In this document: positions 1 to 5,869 of the stretch, in pieces
How the letters are laid out: each line of letters opens with the position of its first letter
Position numbering within the stretch: the stretch's first letter is position 1
Assembly (NCBI GenBank): GCA_021788685.1
Contig: JAJYKH010000100.1
Location: 1 to 8,348, forward strand
Reading direction: 5' to 3'
DNA: 8,348 nucleotides
Source: Deltaproteobacteria bacterium
GTDB lineage: Bacteria; Desulfobacterota; Desulfobulbia; Desulfobulbales; UBA5123
Position numbers and translations under genes: made by a program
Notes under the pieces: generated by a model
Database searches by the model: none
Told to the model about the DNA's origin: nothing
Seen by the model: only the letters and a program-made list of their open reading frames with translations

Positions 1-2
1 GG

Positions 3-740
3 GAGCAGAGCAATGCCGGCAGGAAACCGCTGGCCGAGTGCAGCTATGGTCTGCTGGCCCCTTTCCTCGACGGGCTCGTCGATGCGGCCAGGGGCAAAAC
101 CCGTCTGGTGGATGGATGCGAGTCGGCCTATGGTTACCGGGAGGCCAGACAATTCGCGGATGCTTACCGGCGCATCACCCGCGATCTGCTGCTCGGCGCC
201 ACCCCGCCGGCGGCGCTGGTGGACCAGACCTACCTCCTGATCTGCCTCGCCGGGGCAGTGGCCGTGTTCGTGGCCGCGCCACGGATCGCCACCCGCTGGG
301 ATTACGTGATGGCGGCAGACGCCGTGGGGTTGAGCGTGTTCGCCGCGATCGGCGCGGCCAAGGCGGAGCTGTTCGCGGCCGCGCCGCTCACCGTGGTCAT
401 GCTGGCGACCATCACCGCGAGCGGCGGGGGCGTGGTGCGCGACCTGCTGGTGATGGAGATCCCGGCCGCCCTCAAGAGTGATTTCTACGCCACCGCCGCC
501 CTTCTCGGCGGCAGCCTGTTCGTCCTTCTCGGCGCTCTCGGCGTGGTCGGCCCCGCCCGCCTGGCCGTCACCATCGTTTTCACCCTGACCCTCCGCACCC
601 TGGCCATGCGCTACGTGATCACCCTCCCCCGGGTCAAGTCGCTCCCCTCCTCCCCATCCCAGCTCACCAGGGCCAGGAGGGAAAGCCGGAAAAAAGAAAA
701 GGAGGGCGGCCCGGACCAGCCAGGCCCCGGCAGGGAGTAG
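3..740 (+). CDS. 5'-partial chimeric ORF: unknown N-terminal segment fused in frame to the C-terminal two thirds of a TRIC/UPF0126 (YicG-like) membrane protein
   Basis: The frame is open from the left edge to TAG at 738-740, so the true start is outside the window; the in-frame ATG at 108 has no ribosome binding site and lies inside the foreign part. Codons from about 177 onward read as a TRIC/UPF0126 protein: TRDLLLG, then DQTYL, hydrophobic helices, the second glycine-rich motif GGGVVRDLL, and DFYATAALLGG. Members of this family are ~200-residue trimeric cation-channel-like membrane proteins with two three-helix repeats, each carrying a GGG..RD motif. Here the first repeat is missing up to the GGG of its motif. 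It is replaced by a soluble-looking segment (LAECSYGLLAPFLDGL, DGCESAYGYR, FADAYRRI) that I would expect in an uncharacterised, possibly secreted glycosidase-like protein; that identity is a weak guess. The C-terminus has a basic, probably disordered tail (RRESRKKEKEGG). It is probably non-functional as a channel. Confidence 0.75.
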   Translation, partial: EQSNAGRKPLAECSYGLLAPFLDGLVDAARGKTRLVDGCESAYGYREARQFADAYRRITRDLLLGATPPAALVDQTYLLICLAGAVAVFVAAPRIATRWDYVMAADAVGLSVFAAIGAAKAELFAAAPLTVVMLATITASGGGVVRDLLVMEIPAALKSDFYATAALLGGSLFVLLGALGVVGPARLAVTIVFTLTLRTLAMRYVITLPRVKSLPSSPSQLTRARRESRKKEKEGGPDQPGPGRE

Positions 741-828
741 GTTGAACGGCCAGAAGCTTCAGCCCCCGGCCCAATGCGCCGAAATGAGACCGGAAAACCT
801 TGCGGCCCCTGATTCCTGACCCTGCCCA

Positions 829-879
829 AGGTTGACGGCCTCGGAAATGGTCCGTACCATTTGAGGATGAATCCAACCT
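829..879 (+). repeat. Nested inverted repeat overlapping the candidate -10 (possible operator)
   Basis: The core is AAATGGT (845-851), CCGT, ACCATTT (856-862), a perfect 7-bp dyad. It is flanked by CCTC (839-842) pairing with GAGG (863-866) and by AGGTTG (829-834) pairing with CAACCT (874-879). The arms place the -10 hexamer in the right half of the dyad, which suits a repressor operator. It could also act as an RNA hairpin if transcription begins upstream. Confidence 0.5.
832..860 (+). promoter_or_regulatory. Candidate sigma70 promoter for the Sfum_1244-like gene
   Basis: TTGACG (832-837) and TACCAT (855-860) are separated by 17 nt, giving 5/6 and 4/6 matches to the -35 and -10 consensus. 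Transcription would start near 867, leaving a ~248-nt leader before the ATG at 1115. The -10 lies inside an inverted repeat, so the site may be controlled. Assigned by pattern only. Confidence 0.45.
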
Positions 880-917
880 GAATCCGTGAGCGTTCGTCCA
901 GGCGCCAGGTCCGCCAA

Positions 918-958
918 GGCGACCGTTCGATTCGAGCAGGCTCTATCGAACGGTTGCC
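918..958 (+). repeat. Long stem-loop in the leader (14-bp stem)
   Basis: The arm at 918-931 pairs with 945-958 over 14 bp with a single G-U wobble. The central 10 bp (ACCGTTCGAT with ATCGAACGGT) are perfect. The loop holds a further GAG/CTC pairing around CAGG. No T-tract follows, so it is not a simple terminator. It ends four bases before the AAAGGAG of the mini-ORF, so folding could affect initiation there. It could alternatively be a member of a dispersed genomic repeat. Confidence 0.6.
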
Positions 959-973
959 GGCAAAGGAGATAGC

Positions 974-1006
974 GTGCGGACAAACGCCCCGAAGGGCGAC
1001 GGGTGA
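974..1006 (+). CDS. Possible 10-codon leader mini-ORF (GTG start)
   Basis: AAAGGAG (962-968) is followed after 5 nt by GTG at 974, then nine sense codons and TGA at 1004-1006. The encoded peptide would be MRTNAPKGDG. It sits between the 14-bp leader hairpin and the Sfum_1244-like start, a position typical of attenuation leader peptides. There is no run of regulatory codons, and a match of this length can arise by chance. Confidence 0.2.
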   Translation: MRTNAPKGDG

Positions 1007-1100
1007 AGCCATGGTTGGCTGTGGTTCATGCCATGAGCTCTCGATTCAATGAGATGGCGCGACCTGTCGACCCGGATTCAGCTCCAAGGCAGCGGCACCG

Positions 1101-1106
1101 AGGAGG
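1101..1106 (+). promoter_or_regulatory. Ribosome binding site that fixes the start at 1115
   Basis: AGGAGG is followed after 8 nt by ATG at 1115. The longer in-frame ATG at 1049 has no comparable site and would add 22 residues outside the conserved region. Confidence 0.8.
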
Positions 1107-1114
1107 CTCAGCCC

Positions 1115-2248
1115 ATGGTTTCCCCTTCCGCCCGCGAGGTCGGCCGGACCGTCCGGAAGAACTGCGACATCTCCGATGCCGTCCACTGCGGGATCTATTC
1201 CGTGTGCACCCTGGTCCTCAAGCTGCGCCAGCTCTTCAAGTGGCAGCACGGCCTGGAGCCCTGGCAGGAGCCGGAGCCCAAGGAGGTCCTGGCCTGGATC
1301 GACAAGAAGGAGAACGGCTGGGAAACGGTCCAGAACGAGGAATTCGCGCCGCTTCCGGTGAACGGGGGAGCGGTGGACCCCTTTGCGGTGGAGATCGTGA
1401 ACCGGGAGCTGCGGGGGACCGGCCTCTCCTACGGGGCGGGATACGGCCGGTCCCTCAAGCCGGTGTTCTTCCTGGCCGAGATCGTTGCCGAACGGGAGAT
1501 GGCGGGGCACCCGGTGACCATCCTGGGGCGGGAGCTGGCCCGGGAGCTGGCGAGCCCGTTCGCCATGGCCCAGGACGAGCGGATCATCATCCGCCGGGAC
1601 CCCCTGCGCTTCTTTCTCTACGACCAGATCCGGGAAATCCGCCGCTCGGGGCAGGAGGCCCTGGGCTACAGTCTGCGTCGGTACGGGATTGCGGGGGAGG
1701 ACGGCCGGCCGGACCCCGCCCTCCTCATCGAACGGCTGGATGCCATTGTCGAAGGCGAGCTCGGGTTGTTTCTCCACCACGAGCTGGGGGAGATGCGGAT
1801 CAGTCCCGCAGACCGGGAGCTCACCCGGAAGCTCGCCCTCTTCTTCGCGGGCTCGGCGATCGAATTCGCCGCCCGGGCGGTGCAGGACCTGGTGGCGGAC
1901 ACCGACGGGCAGGGGACCCTCGGCTATGTGCTGCGGGAGCGGAAGGAAACCTCTCTCGGCTTCTACGTGGCCTTTCTCGATCCCCTGCGCGAAACCCTCT
2001 TTCCCGAGATCCGCCCCGCGGCCCGCCGCTTTTTCCGGACCGGCGACTGGGACCCGGTCCGGGAGGCGGTGGCGGCGGGCCGCCGCCGCAACCTGGCCCG
2101 GAGCGCGGTCATCCGGGAGATCTGCCGGGACCTGGCCGAGGAGAACCGGGAGCGGCTCGCCGCCGACCTGGAAGAGGAGCTGCTCCGCCCCCTGGGGCTG
2201 GGCAAGGCCCAACCCGCCCCGCGACCGGGGGAAGATCGGCCGGAATGA
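1115..2248 (+). CDS. Conserved protein of unknown function, Sfum_1244 family-like
   Basis: The product is 377 residues, soluble, with no signal peptide or transmembrane helix. I recognise it, from memory, as resembling the family named after Sfum_1244 of Syntrophobacter: an N-terminal NCDISDA motif (residues 16-22) within a helical segment, then YGAGYGRSLKPVFFLAE (106-122), an aromatic FFLYDQI stretch (167-172), and a LGFYVAFLDPLRETLFPE block (281-298). The family function is unknown to me. A HHELGE motif at 221-226 is worth noting: paired histidines with acidic residues are compatible with a metal site, but this is inference. The C-terminal 15 residues are Pro/Gly/Arg-rich and look like a tail. 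The gene has its own promoter candidate and structured leader upstream and an intrinsic terminator that starts on the stop codon, so it is probably monocistronic. Confidence 0.8.
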   Translation: MVSPSAREVGRTVRKNCDISDAVHCGIYSVCTLVLKLRQLFKWQHGLEPWQEPEPKEVLAWIDKKENGWETVQNEEFAPLPVNGGAVDPFAVEIVNRELRGTGLSYGAGYGRSLKPVFFLAEIVAEREMAGHPVTILGRELARELASPFAMAQDERIIIRRDPLRFFLYDQIREIRRSGQEALGYSLRRYGIAGEDGRPDPALLIERLDAIVEGELGLFLHHELGEMRISPADRELTRKLALFFAGSAIEFAARAVQDLVADTDGQGTLGYVLRERKETSLGFYVAFLDPLRETLFPEIRPAARRFFRTGDWDPVREAVAAGRRRNLARSAVIREICRDLAEENRERLAADLEEELLRPLGLGKAQPAPRPGEDRPE

Positions 2249-2284
2249 GGGCGGCGGCCGGTCCGGCACGCCCGCCCTCTTTTT
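2247..2284 (+). terminator. Rho-independent terminator of the Sfum_1244-like gene
   Basis: GAGGGCGG (2247-2254) pairs with CCGCCCTC (2272-2279), with an inner GCCG/CGGC stem around GTC, directly followed by TTTTT (2280-2284). The stem begins within the TGA stop codon. No equivalent T-tract exists for the opposite strand, so it should serve only the rightward gene. Confidence 0.85.
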
Positions 2285-2321
2285 CCCCGCAAGCCCCCCT
2301 CGGGGCCGCCCCGGGTCAGGT

Positions 2322-2339
2322 CTTAAAATCCCTTAAAAT
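2322..2339. repeat. Tandem CTTAAAAT direct repeat at 10-bp spacing
   Basis: Two copies of CTTAAAAT (2322-2329 and 2332-2339) sit one helical turn apart in an otherwise GC-rich gap between two convergent gene ends. No promoter is expected here, so any role is uncertain. Confidence 0.4.
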
Positions 2340-2377
2340 GCCCTCATCGAGAGCGACCGTCTCCGCCACGGGGCCGC

Positions 2378-4273
2378 TCACGGATTCAGGAGCTTCCTGG
2401 GGGCGGCCGGTCTGGCGGCGGCCGGGCGCCGCAGCACCCGCTCCGCCGCATGCTGTGCCGCTCTTTCATCTCGGGCCCGCCGGCCGCTTTCGAGGGCCCC
2501 GGTCACCAGCTCCATGAGCTCGGCCACGTAGGCATCCACCTGGGAAGCCATGGAGCTCAGCTCCTCGGATACCGCCGCCGACTCCTCGGCATTGGCCGCG
2601 GTGCGCTGGACCACGCTGTCCATCTGGCTCATGGCCGTGTTGAGCTGGCCGATGGAGTCGGCCTGCTCATGGGAGGCCGCGGCGATCTCGCCCACCAGGT
2701 TGGTGGCCTTGCCCGTGCTCTGCTGCACCTCTCCGAAGGCCTCGTTGGTCCGGTCCACCAGGCGGGAGCCTTCCTGCACCCGCTTCATGGTGTCCTCGAT
2801 GAGGGTGGCCGTGCTCTTGGCCGCCTCGGCCGCCCGCCGGGCCAGGTTGCGGACCTCGTCGGCCACCACCGCGAACCCGGCCCCGGCCTCCCCGGCCCTG
2901 GCCGCCTCCACCGCCGCGTTCAGGGCGAGCAGGTTGGTCTGGAAGGCGATCTCGTCGATGGTCTTCACGATCTTGGAGGTTTCGGTGCTGGAGGCGGCGA
3001 TGGTCTGCATGGCGGCGGTGAGCGCGGCCATGGACTCCCCGGCCTGGGAAACGATGGTGCCCGCCTCCCGCACCAGGCTGTCGGCCTGGCCGGCGTTGGC
3101 CGCGTTCTGCCGGGTCATGGAGGAGATCTCGTCGAGCGAGGCGGAGGTTTCCTCCAGGGAGGCCGCCTGCTCCGAAGCCCCCTCCGCCAGATCCTGGCCG
3201 CTCACCGACAGCTGGTTGGCCGAGGCGGCAATCTGGGCCGCGCCCTCGTTCAGGCCCTTGGTCAGGCGGTTCAGCCTGCGGACAATGGTGGAAGTCGAGA
3301 AGAAGAGCAGGAGCGACAACACGGCCATCAAGGCAAGGCCGCCCAGGCAGAGCCCCCAGCGCAGGTTGCGGATGGTGGCGATCTGCTCCCGGGCATCCCG
3401 GACGAAGACCAGCACCCCCTTCATCTGGTTGTCGAAATCGTAGACCGGCTGGGCAACCAGCAGCCGCCCCTCCACCTCGGCGGTGGTCCGGCCCTTTTGG
3501 GCGGCTTCCAGCAGCTCCCTGGTCACGTACGGATCGGTTTCCGCCTCGGCGGAGCTGAAGACCCGGGCCATGTTGCCGATGATCGGCGGGTTCTTCTTCT
3601 TGGCGGCACTGGCGAAATCGAGATCGGAGGCCAGCAGGTAGATGGCCAGGTTGTCGGTCTTGGCGGCCAGGGCGGTCTTCGCCAGGCTCTCCAGCCCCAT
3701 GATTCCCTCCACCGTGCCGAGAAATTCGCCGTTGGGACCGGTGATCGGCACGATGCCGCGCAGGGCGAAGCCTTGGTCGCCCACCTCCACCCCCGAGACC
3801 GGGGCGTGCTCGCGAGAGGCCTTCAGGATCGTCTTCCGGAAGGCGGAGATATCGTCGCCCCCGTCCTTTTGGCCCGGCTTGCGCCAAACGCGGAGGAAGC
3901 TCTTGGCCGGCGGCAGGTGGAAATGGATCATCACCTGCTCCTTGCCCAGAAGCCTGTTGGCCTCCTTCATCATGGGATCCAAGCCCTTGCGCAGCAGCTG
4001 CCGGCCTTCGGCCTCGTTCCCCTGCCGCGCCAGCTGGTAGGCCTCCTGCACCCCCGGATAGCCGGCCGCCAGGAGGCCCACGCTCAAGGCGTGCTTCTCC
4101 AGGGCCTTGATCCCCCGCTCGTTCAGCCCGGCCTGGCTTTCGGCCAGGGTGCGGACCTCGGCCTGCCACAGGCTGTTGACCACCAGGAGCGTGACCCCCA
4201 CCAGCAGCGTGATCGAGGCAACGACCACGGCCAGGGGAATCGCCATCACTTTCATGCGCAAAGACAGTTTCAT
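2378..4273 (-). CDS. Methyl-accepting chemotaxis protein with periplasmic dCache_3-like sensor
   Basis: This is a 631-residue inner-membrane chemoreceptor that would signal to CheA/CheW. TM1 spans about residues 10-36 and TM2 about 306-328. Between them lies a ~270-residue periplasmic domain with IHFHLPPAKSFLRVW (116-130) and GVEVGDQGFALRGIVPI (161-177), features I associate with the dCache_3 double sensory domain. After TM2 only a short HAMP-like helix (IVRRLNRLTKGLNEG) remains before the coiled-coil signalling domain. The conserved kinase-control tip includes IDEIAFQTNLLALNAAVEAA and GFAVVADEVRNLARR (439-482). EQAASLEETSAS and EESAAVSEELSSM are likely methylation regions. The tail is Arg/Ala/Pro-rich with no CheR-docking pentapeptide. 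The ATG at 4273 is chosen because AAAAGGAG lies just upstream of it; a GTG five codons earlier lacks a ribosome binding site. The gene is divergent from the membrane-protein/Cache operon. Ligand unknown. Confidence 0.93.
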   Translation of the reverse strand: MKLSLRMKVMAIPLAVVVASITLLVGVTLLVVNSLWQAEVRTLAESQAGLNERGIKALEKHALSVGLLAAGYPGVQEAYQLARQGNEAEGRQLLRKGLDPMMKEANRLLGKEQVMIHFHLPPAKSFLRVWRKPGQKDGGDDISAFRKTILKASREHAPVSGVEVGDQGFALRGIVPITGPNGEFLGTVEGIMGLESLAKTALAAKTDNLAIYLLASDLDFASAAKKKNPPIIGNMARVFSSAEAETDPYVTRELLEAAQKGRTTAEVEGRLLVAQPVYDFDNQMKGVLVFVRDAREQIATIRNLRWGLCLGGLALMAVLSLLLFFSTSTIVRRLNRLTKGLNEGAAQIAASANQLSVSGQDLAEGASEQAASLEETSASLDEISSMTRQNAANAGQADSLVREAGTIVSQAGESMAALTAAMQTIAASSTETSKIVKTIDEIAFQTNLLALNAAVEAARAGEAGAGFAVVADEVRNLARRAAEAAKSTATLIEDTMKRVQEGSRLVDRTNEAFGEVQQSTGKATNLVGEIAAASHEQADSIGQLNTAMSQMDSVVQRTAANAEESAAVSEELSSMASQVDAYVAELMELVTGALESGRRARDERAAQHAAERVLRRPAAARPAAPRKLLNP

Positions 4274-4277
4274 AAAA

Positions 4278-4285
4278 CTCCTTTT
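4278..4285 (-). promoter_or_regulatory. Ribosome binding site deciding the MCP start
   Basis: Read on the minus strand, AAAAGGAG is followed by TTTT and then ATG at 4273. The site lies inside the extra five codons that a GTG start at 4288 would add, so the ATG is preferred. Confidence 0.7.
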
Positions 4286-4316
4286 CACATTAAGGGTTGG
4301 CAGGAGGCGCTGCTTC

Positions 4317-4335
4317 CGGGAGGAATCGACTCCCG
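4317..4335. repeat. Inverted repeat in the MCP leader
   Basis: CGGGAG (4317-4322) and CTCCCG (4330-4335) form a 6-bp dyad with a 7-nt spacer, about 45 nt upstream of the MCP start. It could be an operator or a small leader hairpin; the sequence does not decide. Confidence 0.4.
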
Positions 4336-4438
4336 ATTTCCTTAGTCTTCTTTTATTTATCGGTTTTCCTTCGCACCGCCAGAAAATTTTCCTACTGGAT
4401 GATTTTTTCCTTTCAAAACGTAAGGTTTGCCGGCAAGG

Positions 4439-4450
4439 CGCCGGCCGGCG
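4439..4450. repeat. 12-bp perfect palindrome upstream of the rightward promoter
   Basis: CGCCGGCCGGCG is a perfect palindrome ending 4 bp before the -35 hexamer at 4455. The position suits an activator or dual-regulator site. In GC-rich DNA a palindrome of C and G alone is less surprising than its length suggests. Confidence 0.35.
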
Positions 4451-4454
4451 GCGC

Positions 4455-4484
4455 TTGGCGATCCTGCTATTGGGACTCTATAAT
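4455..4484 (+). promoter_or_regulatory. Sigma70-type promoter of the membrane-protein/Cache operon
   Basis: TTGGCG (4455-4460) and a perfect TATAAT (4479-4484) are separated by 18 nt. Transcription would begin near 4491 and read into the gene at 4676. This is the best-matching promoter in the window. Confidence 0.6.
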
Positions 4485-4675
4485 GGGGAGCAGGGCCAGG
4501 AGATGCAGCTCCTTCCCGGCCACCTGCTGAAGTTTCTCGTTTTTCTTCTGTCTCATCGCTTGCAGAGCCACGGCTCAGTTTCCATGCCGCCGGGCGGAAC
4601 AGCTCGGCCACGGTCCCGGTAGCCCTGCGCTTTCCGGTAAGCCGCCGTAACTCAAGAGGACGATGCGGTGGATGA

Positions 4676-5839
4676 ATGACGACCCTCCCCGGTCCAGATT
4701 TCCCCGAGCTCTCCCTGGCCAGGGAGGCCTTCCTTTCCCGGCTCTTCATGCGGCTGGGGCTGCTCAAACCGGACTTTTCCCTGCTCCACCGCGTCGTTGC
4801 GGCCTTCACGGCCGTTACCTGGCTGCCGCTGCTGATTTTCGCCTTACTGGACGGAACCGCCGTGAGCGGCGCCACAGTGCCGTTCCTCCCGGATTTCGCG
4901 GTGCACATCCGGTTCCTGCTGGCCCTTCCCCTGCTGCTCATCGCCGAGCCGCCGATCGAGAGAAGGTTGCGGCAGGCGGCAGCCCATTTCGTCCGGAGCG
5001 GCCTGGTCCCGGAACGGAACCTGGCCGATTTCAGCGCCGCCATCCGCACCACGCGTGCCCTGGCGCGGTCATCGCTGTTCGAATCCCTGTTCCTGGTGCT
5101 CGCATTCGCCGCCATTCTCGCCGACCGGGGGGCGGACCTTCCGGGCCTGTCGGACTGGCGGACTGCGGGCCATTCCCGCTTGGCCCTCTGGTGGTACCTG
5201 GGGGTCAGCCTGCCGCTCTACCGCTTCCTCGTGTTCCGCTGGCTCGGGAGGCTCGCCCTCTGGTTCTGGTTCCTGGGGCGCACCGCCAGGGAAGACCTGC
5301 AGCTGAACCCCACCCACCCCGACCATGCCGGCGGGTTGGGGTTCCTGGGCATCACCCACGTCCCGCTCGGGATCATCATCTTTGCCTTGGCCTCGGTGGT
5401 GTCCGGGACCCTGGGCAAGAGGATCGTCTACGGGGAGGCGAGCCTTTCATCGGCCGCCCCCTTGATGGCCGTCTTCGCCGTGCTGGCGGGGCTCCTGGTC
5501 CTCGCGCCCCTCCTGGTCTTCAGCCCCTTGCTGCTGCGGGCCAGAAGAGAGGGGCTGTTTGCCTACAGCCTCTTCGCCGACGGCTACACGGATGCCTTCG
5601 CGCGGAAGTGGATCACCGGCGGGCGCCGGGAAGGAGAAGCCCTCGGCAGCTCCGACATCCAATCGCTTGCCGACCTCGCCAACAGCTTTCAGATCATCAC
5701 CAGGATGCGGCTGGTGCCTTTCGACCGGGACACGGTGCTGATCGTGGCGCTGGCCGCGGTGGGGCCCATGATTCCCCTCGTGTTGCTTGCCTTTCCGGCT
5801 GACAAGCTCTTCAAGATCGTCATCAAAATCCTGATATGA
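4676..5839 (+). CDS. Uncharacterised polytopic inner-membrane protein (~7 TM)
   Basis: The product is 387 residues. Hydrophobic segments lie at about 39-58, 73-91, 133-150, 168-201 (possibly two helices), 222-246, 261-287 and 353-373. The most distinctive hydrophilic stretches are LQLNPTHPDHAGGLGFLG (208-225) and GSSDIQSLADLANSF (324-338), followed by MRLVPFDRDT (344-353). I recall such motifs from uncharacterised proteobacterial membrane proteins without known function, and I see no transporter, kinase or enzyme motif. The ATG at 4676 is the first possible start because TGA precedes it in frame; the nearby Shine-Dalgarno is weak (GGTGG at 4667-4671), and an ATG in another frame at 4663 overlaps it. 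It is first in a probable operon: the stop at 5839 is 30 nt from the next start. Gene order suggests an envelope role with the exported Cache protein, which is inference. Confidence 0.8.
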   Translation: MTTLPGPDFPELSLAREAFLSRLFMRLGLLKPDFSLLHRVVAAFTAVTWLPLLIFALLDGTAVSGATVPFLPDFAVHIRFLLALPLLLIAEPPIERRLRQAAAHFVRSGLVPERNLADFSAAIRTTRALARSSLFESLFLVLAFAAILADRGADLPGLSDWRTAGHSRLALWWYLGVSLPLYRFLVFRWLGRLALWFWFLGRTAREDLQLNPTHPDHAGGLGFLGITHVPLGIIIFALASVVSGTLGKRIVYGEASLSSAAPLMAVFAVLAGLLVLAPLLVFSPLLLRARREGLFAYSLFADGYTDAFARKWITGGRREGEALGSSDIQSLADLANSFQIITRMRLVPFDRDTVLIVALAAVGPMIPLVLLAFPADKLFKIVIKILI

Positions 5840-5858
5840 GGTCGAAAGCGGCCAATGC

Positions 5859-5865
5859 AAGGAGG
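5859..5865 (+). promoter_or_regulatory. Ribosome binding site deciding the Cache protein start
   Basis: AAGGAGG precedes ATG at 5870 by 4 nt. It falls inside the five extra codons that the in-frame ATG at 5855 would add, so 5870 is preferred and gives a standard signal peptide. Confidence 0.75.
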
Positions 5866-5869
5866 CGCC

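Larger units (their letters stand above)
741..1114 (+). other. Non-coding structured intergenic/leader region
   Basis: This 374-base stretch lies between the TRIC chimera and the Sfum_1244-like gene. I see no convincing gene; an antisense frame covering 611-1012 has no family resemblance and no good ribosome binding site. The stretch carries a candidate promoter at 832-860, two strong inverted repeats (829-879 and 918-958), a small GC hairpin at 986-997, and a mini-ORF at 974-1006. No intrinsic terminator follows the upstream gene, so readthrough into the leader is possible. Confidence 0.7.
4274..4675. promoter_or_regulatory. Divergent intergenic control region between the MCP and the membrane-protein operon
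   Basis: The region is markedly more A/T-rich than its surroundings between about 4340 and 4435, then very GC-rich. It contains a rightward TATAAT promoter (4455-4484), a 12-bp palindrome just upstream (4439-4450), and a CGGGAG/CTCCCG dyad (4317-4335) in the MCP leader. For the leftward MCP I could not find a convincing promoter: the minus strand carries CCGATAA (4357-4363), like a flagellar sigma28 -10, but no matching -35. The ~185-nt rightward leader holds no coding sequence I can support. Confidence 0.6.

Noticed and set aside
108..740. ATG at 108 as the start of the TRIC-like protein
   Set aside because: It has no ribosome binding site, lies within the unrelated N-terminal segment, and the frame is open to the left edge.
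2285..2377. Terminator for the MCP on the minus strand
   Set aside because: A CGGGG-CGG-CCCCG hairpin is present but no T-tract follows it on that strand.
1003..2517. A 504-codon + frame and a 407-codon - frame (1046-2269) over the Sfum_1244-like gene
   Set aside because: Both are Pro/Gly/Arg-rich with no recognisable motif. The + one reads through the strong terminator and into the MCP antisense strand.
2450..4345. A 631-codon open frame on + opposite the MCP
   Set aside because: It is the GC-driven shadow of the MCP: low-complexity Gly/His/Leu/Arg composition, no family motif, and the minus frame has unmistakable MCP signatures.
4357..4363. Sigma28-like -10 (CCGATAA on the minus strand) for the MCP
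   Set aside because: No TAAAG-like -35 is found 15 (or 14-17) nt upstream, so only half of the promoter is present.
4540..4660. Possible riboswitch in the leader of the 7-TM gene (GCAGAGCCACGGC, GGTAGCC and GGTAAGCC strings)
   Set aside because: The strings resemble GEMM fragments, but the CAAAC arm and GAAA-tetraloop hairpin are missing and no coherent fold can be drawn.
4663..5802. A + frame starting at ATG 4663 with the better-placed AAGAGG
   Set aside because: The translation is Arg/Pro/Gly-rich without membrane helices or motifs; the 4676 frame has regular TM segments and runs to a stop followed by the next gene.
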